Part shown: one piece after another, positions 11,989 through 18,090 of the stretch
Position numbering within the stretch: the first letter of the stretch is position 1
Layout: every line of letters begins with the position of its first letter
Assembly: GCA_050872545.1 (NCBI GenBank)
Contig: JBNMHA010000048.1
Coordinates: 1 to 18,090, forward strand
Direction: 5' to 3'
Source of the DNA: RGIG8597 sp050872545
Lineage (GTDB): Bacteria; Spirochaetota; GWE2-31-10
DNA: 18,090 nucleotides
The notes under the pieces: generated by a model
The model's input: only the letters and a program-made list of their open reading frames with translations
Databases searched by the model: none
What the model was told of the DNA's origin: nothing
Program-made: the position numbers and the translations under genes

Positions 11989-14394
11989 CTAAATTCTTAA
12001 TATATCAAGATAAGCTTGCAAGTCTTCCGGCAACTGTCCTGACGCATCTTCATACTTGCGGTATTTAGCTTCAAGGGAACGAACTGTTCGGTTTGTAATA
12101 TTATTATAACGATTGTTCAAATCTTCAAACAAAGGAAGATGAGACAATCTTTCCCTAATATGTTTCGGAAACGGAATGTAACGATAAAAAATCTGACGTA
12201 CAATTTTATTTACCTTAGCAACACCGTCTTTTTCATACAGCAGCCACTTTTCATAAAAATATGCAAATCTGTCTCTGTCCATTTTAATTTTATTAAACAG
12301 CATTTTAATATCTTCTTTTGCCTCAATAGAAAGCTCGTTCATCTTCTGATAATACTGTGAAAAGTCATAAAATGCACCGACAAATCCACCTTCCACCGGA
12401 TCCATCCAGTTCGCACCGGCAATCAGCTTATTCAGTTCCCAACGGAAATGGGCAAAAGACTGAATCAAAGATTTTTCCTGCATTCCGTTAAATATTGTAG
12501 GAATTATCAATCTAGCACGAGAATGACGCTGATTATTAACCATTTCTTGCCACAACTGAACACGCACTCCCGTATTAGGTACTATAATTAAGTACGGTTT
12601 TACTTCTTTTGTAATCAACTCGCTTTTGCCCGGTATTTTCCAAGTAAGTTCACGGAAAAACAATGTAGGGTCAATCGTGTTAATTTTTTTAACTTCAGTG
12701 TTCAAATGTTTTGGTGTATTCAACAGATTAGAAAGATTTCCTTTAATCGCATTAGATGTCAGAAACGGAATATACGCACGCGGACTGTCTGATGTAATTC
12801 TCATTGATTCCTTAAACATGTTGTCAATTTCATAAACAACTCGCTTTTCAGGAGAATCAACAAATTCATTACCGCGTCCGGCACTGTGACGCATTGTTTT
12901 AATGTAATCTTCACCGTTTAATGACAAGCCCGGCACTTCATCCTGTTTGTAAATGCTTTCCAAATAATCAACTGCTGTTAAAATAGGATAATCAAGTTCA
13001 CCTGAATTCTCAAAAAACTGTACTGCATTGCAAAGCCCATCAAGATGATTATCTTCAAGCAAATCTTCTTTAATAAAGCCAAAGTACATAAACAATTTTA
13101 CAGACAACGGAATTTCAGCTTTGTGTTCAAAGTAACGGAACACAACAGCAGTAAATAGTTCAAAGAAATCTCTTTGCAGTTCCTTAATGATTCTGCGCGA
13201 ATCTTTCTCAGTCGGATCTTTGAAATTAATTTTTTGAATCTTTTCAAAGTCTGCTTCCATTCTCTCCGCAATTTCCTGACTAACTCCGGAATAAGCAAGT
13301 ATTTCCTGTGTTCCGTTCTTCAGCAACGGACGGAATTCAGACGGTTTATCATCTTCTTTTGCAACAATTTCGCTTTCATCAACATCCGGCTGCTTAGGAA
13401 GTGATTTCATAAAATCCTGCAGTGACTGCGCCAGATTTTCATACGAATGACCGCCGTTTTTCACATAAAGATTTTCTACATTCTTTATAACTGTAGCAAC
13501 ACCTTTCAAAATTGTCGGTTGAGCATTATGAAACACAAGAAGTTCACTTCCTAAATTCAGCAGCCTAAACAACTGTGAACTAGGATCATCATACAGAAAA
13601 TCCATGCGCCGCTGAATCTGCTTATGCAGCTTTGAAACATCATCTGCAACCTGACGTGCAGTCAAAGAAACTCGCTTATAAATGTAATTAAATATTGAAA
13701 TTTGACTGTGTATAATCTGCTGAAATGCCTGCGGATTTGCACGCACTATAACATTGGCAAACTCAAGTGTTTCCCAATCGTATTTTTCTTTTACATCTTC
13801 CTGTTCCGAATAAACTTTATCCAGCAGCTGAGAATTATCAGTCAGTAAAAAAGATGCGTCTATTGATTCGGGAAGCGCACCTCCGGCACTTTCAAAAGTA
13901 TTAAAAAGATCGTCGGAACTGTCATTTTCCAATGCGCTTGCCAAAATTTCTATATTATCGGTAAGCTTATCTATTTCACCCATAAGTTTATTTTGGTAAA
14001 CATAACTGTTTATGCACCAAACGCAGAATTCCTTTATACTGAGCAAAATGTTTCCGGCAATCTGCGGAGCCTGCTTTAAAAACTTCATCAAATCTTCACG
14101 AGCAACTTTAAAATGCGTTACATCACATTCTGTTTTCGCTACATAACTACAGCCCGATTCATCAGACAACAAAAATTCTCCGCCTAAAACAGAAGGTGTC
14201 GACACTTCTTTCAAGCATTTGCTTTTATCTGTTATTTCAAAGTCTAAAAAGCCCTTAATATTTTCTACACACTGCTTAATTTCTACAGTTCCTTTTTTCA
14301 GAAACAAAATATCACGCAGAACACTTCCCTGCAAAGCTATAATCTGTCCCGCTTCATAATGAACGGTTTCCGATTGATACTGCACTGCTGCCAT
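11989..14394 (-). CDS. Large protein with N-terminal cyclic-nucleotide-binding (CRP-like) fold
   Basis: This is an 801-residue soluble protein. Residues about 8-125 fit a cyclic-nucleotide-binding beta-roll (HYEAGQIIALQGSVLRDILF, then FLKKGTVEIK, then SVLGGEFLLSDESG, then TECDVTHFKVAREDLMKFL). Compared with CRP, the phosphate-binding cassette keeps G72-E73, but the arginine before the Ser/Thr is Cys (C82-S83) and the loop is one residue shorter. Canonical cAMP binding is therefore doubtful. The remaining 670 residues are helical with no domain I recognise and no DNA-binding wing. A conserved-looking C-terminal half contains VKPYLIIVPNTGVRVQLWQE and HSRARLIIPTIFNG. AAGGA precedes the ATG. Similar large proteins occur in treponemes, where the role is unknown. 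Probably a ligand-sensing scaffold. Confidence 0.8.
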   Translation of the reverse strand: MAAVQYQSETVHYEAGQIIALQGSVLRDILFLKKGTVEIKQCVENIKGFLDFEITDKSKCLKEVSTPSVLGGEFLLSDESGCSYVAKTECDVTHFKVAREDLMKFLKQAPQIAGNILLSIKEFCVWCINSYVYQNKLMGEIDKLTDNIEILASALENDSSDDLFNTFESAGGALPESIDASFLLTDNSQLLDKVYSEQEDVKEKYDWETLEFANVIVRANPQAFQQIIHSQISIFNYIYKRVSLTARQVADDVSKLHKQIQRRMDFLYDDPSSQLFRLLNLGSELLVFHNAQPTILKGVATVIKNVENLYVKNGGHSYENLAQSLQDFMKSLPKQPDVDESEIVAKEDDKPSEFRPLLKNGTQEILAYSGVSQEIAERMEADFEKIQKINFKDPTEKDSRRIIKELQRDFFELFTAVVFRYFEHKAEIPLSVKLFMYFGFIKEDLLEDNHLDGLCNAVQFFENSGELDYPILTAVDYLESIYKQDEVPGLSLNGEDYIKTMRHSAGRGNEFVDSPEKRVVYEIDNMFKESMRITSDSPRAYIPFLTSNAIKGNLSNLLNTPKHLNTEVKKINTIDPTLFFRELTWKIPGKSELITKEVKPYLIIVPNTGVRVQLWQEMVNNQRHSRARLIIPTIFNGMQEKSLIQSFAHFRWELNKLIAGANWMDPVEGGFVGAFYDFSQYYQKMNELSIEAKEDIKMLFNKIKMDRDRFAYFYEKWLLYEKDGVAKVNKIVRQIFYRYIPFPKHIRERLSHLPLFEDLNNRYNNITNRTVRSLEAKYRKYEDASGQLPEDLQAYLDILRI

Positions 14395-14471
14395 TCTAAA
14401 ATCCTTTTTATTCGCTTTTTGAAATTATTCGGAACATATTAACAAAAAAAATAAAAAAATGTTTACTTGTT

Positions 14472-14500
14472 AAAAAAATTACCAAAAAAAGTTTTTTGGT
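14472..14500 (-). terminator. Possible AT-rich terminator after the aldehyde dehydrogenase gene
   Basis: On the minus strand ACCAAAAAAC-TTTTTTTGGT forms an A/T hairpin with a tiny loop, followed by AATTTTTTT. It begins 4 bases beyond the stop codon at 14504. Position and T-run fit a terminator; the stem has few G-C pairs, so strength is uncertain. Confidence 0.45.
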
Positions 14501-14503
14501 TTG

Positions 14504-15874
14504 CTACTTCATAATTTTCCTAAGCAACTTCAAAACCACACCGCTGTACGGCGGATATCTAAACCGCAAATCAGCAAAAAAACCTTTATGAAGTACGCTT
14601 TTTTTATGACTGAAAGTTTCAAAACTGCTTTTGCCGTGATAACCTCCCACGCCGCTGTTCCCCACTCCGCCAAAAGGCATATAAGGTGAAGCTAAATGAA
14701 GTATCGTATCGTTAATGCAGCCGCCACCAAACGAAAGAGTTTTTAGAATTCTGCGCTGCTGCTTTTTATCGGAAGAAAAAAAGTACAACGCCAGCGGACG
14801 CGGTCTGTCACTTACAAATTTTATCACCTCGTCAATTTTTTCGAAAGTTATAACCGGCAACACAGGTCCAAAAATTTCTTCCTGCATAACAGGTGCTTCA
14901 ATATTTACATCATCAAGAATTGTCGGAGCTATCTGCAAAGTTTGCTGATTTGCCCGCGCGCCGCAAATTATTTTTCCGTCATTAAAATACTCACACAACC
15001 GCAGGAAATGGCGTTTGTTGATAATTCGCGGATAATCTGAATTATTTTCCGGCGAATCAGTATAAAATGCACAAATTTCTTTTTTCATTGCAGCCAGTAA
15101 TTTTTCTTTTACCGACTTATGTACAAGCAAATAATCGGGAGCAACACAAGTCTGTCCGGCATTAATACATTTTCCCCACACAATTCGCCTTGCTGAAACC
15201 TGAATATCAACAGTTTCATCGACAATACACGGACTTTTTCCTCCAAGTTCCAAAGTCACCGGAACAAGATTTTCCGCTGCCGCTTTCATAACAATTTTGC
15301 CGACAGTAGGACTTCCCGTAAAAAAAATATAATCAAATTTTTCCTTCAGCAAAGATTCGCTTGCCGTTTTGTCACCAAGCACAACATTGACAAATTCAGG
15401 CTCAAAACACGATTTAATAATTTCAGCCAAAAGTTTTGATGATGCAGGCGATTCTTCCGACGGTTTTATAACGGCGCAGTTCCCGGCTGCAATAGCACCA
15501 ACAAGCGGCATCAACGCAAGCTGAACCGGGTAATTCCAAGGTGAAAGAATAAGCACAACGCCGTATGGTTCACGATAAATTTTACTGCGCGACGGAAAAT
15601 TAAGCAATGCAGAAGGAACGCGTTCCGGTTTCGACCATTTGGAAATATGTTTAAGTGCAAAACTGATTTCTTCCAAAACAAGCCCGATTTCCGTAGAAAA
15701 AGCTTCCGTCGGAGATTTGTTCAAATCACTTTTCAATGCATCAAAAAGTTTTTCTTGGTAATTCACAATTGCCGCATACAACGCTTTTAATCGAGATTTG
15801 CGCCACTGCACACTGCATGTAATTCCGCTGTTAAAAAAAGTTTTCTGCTTGGCAAGCATTTCTTTGTATTCCAT
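14504..15874 (-). CDS. Aldehyde dehydrogenase, class-3-like (NAD(P)-dependent)
   Basis: The 456 residues are a complete ALDH-family enzyme that oxidises aldehydes to carboxylates with NAD(P). Conserved elements are the oxyanion Asn in SPWNYP (N114), K137 of IKPSE, the Rossmann motif FTGSPTVG (185-192), the general base E209 in LELGGKSP, and the catalytic Cys C243 in NAGQTCVAPDY. Then come EEIFGPVLP, PFGGVGNSGVGGYHG and the class-3-type C-terminal RYPPY. The short length and this end fit the ALDH3/YwdH/coniferyl-aldehyde group rather than the 490-residue ALDH1/2 type. AGGAGG precedes the ATG. It is monocistronic and next to a possible terminator. The substrate cannot be told; lipid or aromatic aldehydes are usual for the class. 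Confidence 0.93.
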   Translation of the reverse strand: MEYKEMLAKQKTFFNSGITCSVQWRKSRLKALYAAIVNYQEKLFDALKSDLNKSPTEAFSTEIGLVLEEISFALKHISKWSKPERVPSALLNFPSRSKIYREPYGVVLILSPWNYPVQLALMPLVGAIAAGNCAVIKPSEESPASSKLLAEIIKSCFEPEFVNVVLGDKTASESLLKEKFDYIFFTGSPTVGKIVMKAAAENLVPVTLELGGKSPCIVDETVDIQVSARRIVWGKCINAGQTCVAPDYLLVHKSVKEKLLAAMKKEICAFYTDSPENNSDYPRIINKRHFLRLCEYFNDGKIICGARANQQTLQIAPTILDDVNIEAPVMQEEIFGPVLPVITFEKIDEVIKFVSDRPRPLALYFFSSDKKQQRRILKTLSFGGGCINDTILHLASPYMPFGGVGNSGVGGYHGKSSFETFSHKKSVLHKGFFADLRFRYPPYSGVVLKLLRKIMK

Positions 15875-15950
15875 TTAAAAACCTCCTAAAACAAATCAAC
15901 TGTTAAAAAACATTTATTAGGTTCAATTTTGGTAAAAATAGCTGCTTAAC

Positions 15951-16041
15951 TGTCATTCTAGTACTATGCACGGAAATCTTGCAATAGATTATCAACCTAT
16001 TTTCTTTTAAAAACATTGCAGGCGCAAACACGAGAATGACA
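15951..16041. repeat. Short inverted-repeat-bounded segment (possible MITE or palindromic repeat)
   Basis: TGTCATTCT (15951-15959) and AGAATGACA (16033-16041) are perfect 9-bp inverted ends. The similarity continues weakly inward (AGTACTATGCAC against CGTGTTTGCGC on the other strand). Inside, AATAG/CTATT (15983-16001) can form a small hairpin. The segment fills the space between the yigZ stop and the aldehyde dehydrogenase promoter region. No target-site duplication is obvious. Confidence 0.5.
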
Positions 16042-16070
16042 TAAAAATATAAAACTCGGAATTCTGCCTA

Positions 16071-16646
16071 TTAACTAATTTTATTTACTTCATTAAGAAA
16101 ACTATTTTTCTCATCTTCCGAGAAAAGAAAATAATAAATCGGATGAAGCGGATCTGAAAAATCACGTTTTACCGAAGAAAGTGAAAGCTTATCAAGAATA
16201 TATTGGATATGCGATGTTTTTGAAACATGAAATGAGTACGTGAAATTTTCACGGACAATAAAAGGCTGTGTTCCTCCGACTTTAAGTACTTCTTTTACAC
16301 ATTTCCCGTAAATCCGCACTAATCCGCCGGTGCCGAGCTTGATTCCGCCGAAATACCGCGTCACCACTGCAAGTACATTTACCACATCTTCACCGGACAA
16401 CACCGAAAGCATAGGCTGCCCGGCAGTACCGGACGGCTCGCCGTCATCACTTTTTCCTTCCGCTACACTTTGTTTTTCTGCCAGTCGCCAAGCATAGCAA
16501 TTGTGCGTCGCACCTTTTTCCGCAGCACGAATTTCTTTCAGCAGTTCATCTGCCTGTTTTGCTGAAGCAATTTTGTACAATCGTGTAATAAATTTTGATT
16601 TCTTTTCAGTAAGCGTAATGCATGTATCGTTGATTATTTCTTTCAT
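16071..16646 (-). CDS. yigZ: YigZ/IMPACT (UPF0029) family protein
   Basis: The 191 residues match the bacterial YigZ/YvyE family. An N-terminal IMPACT domain carries the motifs KKSKFITRLYKI (15-26), ATHNCYAWR (46-54), DDGEPSGTAGQPML (67-80), and VVTRYFGGIKLGTGGLVRIYG (94-114, the UPF0029 signature). A smaller C-terminal ferredoxin-like DUF1949 domain follows. The family binds nucleic acids or ribosomes; its bacterial role is unsettled. The start codon directly abuts the pflA stop, so translation is coupled and the gene belongs to the pfl operon. Length is slightly below the usual 200-210. Family confident, function open. Confidence 0.92.
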   Translation of the reverse strand: MKEIINDTCITLTEKKSKFITRLYKIASAKQADELLKEIRAAEKGATHNCYAWRLAEKQSVAEGKSDDGEPSGTAGQPMLSVLSGEDVVNVLAVVTRYFGGIKLGTGGLVRIYGKCVKEVLKVGGTQPFIVRENFTYSFHVSKTSHIQYILDKLSLSSVKRDFSDPLHPIYYFLFSEDEKNSFLNEVNKIS

Positions 16647-17381
16647 TCAGCTGTTTCCCAAAGAAACAGGCAGCCCCGCATCTCTGAATATATTTTTTGT
16701 CAATTCAACAAGTTCTTTTGACGGCGGCACTGTATTTTCCAATTGATAGGTGTAATTCAGTTTCTTCCATTTATCACGCCCCAACGTAGAATACGGAAGC
16801 ACGATAACTTTTTCGACACCATTGAGTTCTGAAATAATTTTGGCTTCATTTTTAATATCTTCAATGTCATCGGTAATTCCGGGTACAAGAACATAACGAA
16901 TCCATATTTTTTTTCCGGCGTCGGCAAGCAGTTTCGCATTTGACAGCGTAATATTTAAGTCACCGCCTGTTAATTTATGATATTTCTGCGTATCACTGTG
17001 CTTAATATCCAAAATAAACAAATCTGTATCTTTCACAAGCTGCATTGAATCTGCTAAAGAAACAGAACCAGCAGTATCAACTGCGGTGTGAATTCCTTCG
17101 TTATGAAATAAATGCACTAACTCCGAAAGGAATTCTTTCTGCATTAAAGGTTCTCCGCCGGAAATCGTGATTCCGCCGCTGCAAATTTTTCTGTATTTAC
17201 CAAAAATTTCTAAGATTTCCTGCGCTGTGTATTCTTCTTTGAAATCACCCGGCAACCAAGAATCAGGATTGTGACAATACAAACAACGAAGAGGACAGCC
17301 TTGAACGAACAACAGGAAACGCAGTCCCGGTCCGTCAATGGCTGTCAATGTATGGTAAGAATGAATCTTTCCCTTTATCAT
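16647..17381 (-). CDS. pflA: Pyruvate formate-lyase activating enzyme
   Basis: This 244-residue radical-SAM enzyme generates the glycyl radical on PflB using S-adenosylmethionine and a [4Fe-4S] cluster. The cluster motif C29-x3-C33-x2-C36 (CPLRCLYC) is intact, followed by HNPDSW. The SAM-binding GGEP is at 75-78 (SGGEPLM), and DTAGSV and LDIKH match the PflA core, as does YVLVPGITDD. The length is normal and no extra ferredoxin cluster domain is inserted, so it is a canonical PflA rather than an activator of glycerol or choline lyases. It starts 3 bases after the pflB stop with no good Shine-Dalgarno, implying translational coupling. It lies directly downstream of its substrate gene and upstream of yigZ. 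Confidence 0.96.
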   Translation of the reverse strand: MIKGKIHSYHTLTAIDGPGLRFLLFVQGCPLRCLYCHNPDSWLPGDFKEEYTAQEILEIFGKYRKICSGGITISGGEPLMQKEFLSELVHLFHNEGIHTAVDTAGSVSLADSMQLVKDTDLFILDIKHSDTQKYHKLTGGDLNITLSNAKLLADAGKKIWIRYVLVPGITDDIEDIKNEAKIISELNGVEKVIVLPYSTLGRDKWKKLNYTYQLENTVPPSKELVELTKNIFRDAGLPVSLGNS

Positions 17382-17384
17382 AAA

Positions 17385-18090
17385 TTAATAATGCTCGTGG
17401 AAAGTTCTGCTGATTACTTCACGCTGCTGTTCCGGCGTTAATTTAATAAAGTTTACGGCATAACCGGAAACACGCACTGTAAGCTGCGGATATTTTTCAG
17501 GATGTTCCATTGCGTCAATCAAAGTTTCTCGGTTAAACACATTTACATTCAAATGATGTGCGCCTTGACTGAAATATGCGTCAAGAAGCGAAGCCAAATT
17601 GTTTACTTTTTCTTCTTCAGAAGCACCAAGCGCATCCGGAACAATAGAGAAAGTATTTGAAATACCATCTTGTGCATGACAGTAAGGCAATTTTGCAACT
17701 GAAAACAGAGAAGCCGCCGCACCTAATTTATCACGACCATGCATAGGATTTGCTCCCGGCGCAAACGGTTCACCGGCTCTTCTTCCATCCGGAGTCGCAC
17801 CGGTTTTCTTACCGTAAACAACATTTGATGTAATAGTAAGAATTGAAGTTGTAGGCATAGAACCTCTGTATGTAGACTGCTTGCGCAATTTGTTCATAAA
17901 GCGTTCCACTACATCATAAGCAATCAAATCTACACGATCATCATTGTTGCCGTATTTAGGGAAATCACCTTCTGTTTGATAATCAATCGCAATTCCGTCC
18001 TCATCACGAATAACTTTTACTTTGGCATATTTAATGGCAGACAACGAATCCGCAACTACAGACAAACAGCAATACCGGTTGCCATAGTTC
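17385..18090 (-). CDS. pflB: Formate C-acetyltransferase (pyruvate formate-lyase), C-terminal part with a frameshift
   Basis: This is the C-terminal part of PflB, which converts pyruvate and CoA to acetyl-CoA and formate in anaerobic fermentation. The visible frame covers about 226 residues: SLSAIKYAKVKVIRDEDG, then FPKYGNNDDRVD, then TPDGRRAGEPFAPGANPMHG, then the glycyl-radical site RVSGYAVNF (Gly codon 17463-17465), and the end TFHEHY. The gene is cut by the window edge. At about 18066-18067 the reading frame breaks: bases 18088-18068 read T-M-A-T-G-I-A in a shifted frame, and family sequence then expects G-L-S-V. One base is missing, from a mutation or an end-of-contig error. pflA follows 3 bases downstream. 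Confidence 0.9.
   Translation of the reverse strand, partial: NYGNRYCCLSVVADSLSAIKYAKVKVIRDEDGIAIDYQTEGDFPKYGNNDDRVDLIAYDVVERFMNKLRKQSTYRGSMPTTSILTITSNVVYGKKTGATPDGRRAGEPFAPGANPMHGRDKLGAAASLFSVAKLPYCHAQDGISNTFSIVPDALGASEEEKVNNLASLLDAYFSQGAHHLNVNVFNRETLIDAMEHPEKYPQLTVRVSGYAVNFIKLTPEQQREVISRTFHEHY

Noticed and set aside
17385..18065. TTG at 18065 as a true start of a short glycyl-radical protein (YfiD/GrcA-like spare part)
   Set aside because: GrcA-type proteins are about 127 residues. Here the frame breaks within a conserved PflB segment, and the upstream bases continue the PflB sequence in another frame.

Overview
This AT-rich 18,090-base window looks like the chromosome of an anaerobic, host-associated spirochaete, most likely a gut or oral Treponema. 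That is an inference, not a database match. It rests on several lipoproteins with short spirochaete-style lipoboxes (LSSC, LVSC, LLGC), a formate-type fermentation locus (pflB-pflA), polynucleotide phosphorylase, and a large cyclic-nucleotide-fold protein of a treponemal kind. Almost everything lies on the minus strand. The exceptions are a small helix-turn-helix ORF at the left edge and an AAA-family ATPase gene at 3204-4463.

Left edge (1-826): a perfect 74-bp inverted repeat (1-74 and 353-426) encloses a short XRE-type regulator that shows signs of frameshift decay. It is followed by a two-copy GGTCTGTCCCC-type direct repeat and about 300 bases with no convincing gene. Region 827-2559 is a three-gene minus-strand unit for exported proteins: a beta-barrel-like protein, a two-TM protein and a small lipoprotein with a chitobiase-C-terminal-like fold. 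Its promoter sits inside the 3' end of the YqfO-family gene (2604-2927). The orphan AAA_14/DUF4143 ATPase is transcribed divergently, from a promoter whose -10 lies in the centre of the first of three regularly spaced TGTCKA-N6-TMGACA motifs.

Region 4578-7393 is a tight operon of two lipoproteins with YD-like repeats flanking an unknown secreted beta-rich protein. Region 7637-14394 holds housekeeping genes: thymidine/pyrimidine-nucleoside phosphorylase, a YqjD/YqjE-like membrane pair, pnp with a clear sigma70-type promoter, and the 801-aa cyclic-nucleotide-binding-fold protein. Good intrinsic terminators separate these blocks. Region 14504-18090 carries an ALDH3-like aldehyde dehydrogenase and the pflB-pflA-yigZ cluster.

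No CRISPR array, tRNA, rRNA or complete transposase is visible. Both window edges look abnormal: the left edge starts in an inverted-repeat arm, and the right edge has a one-base frameshift in pflB. If the window is a whole contig, assembly artefacts at its ends are a serious alternative. The best candidates for undescribed biology are the ATPase with its repeated operators, the YD-repeat lipoprotein operon, and the inverted-repeat/HTH element.
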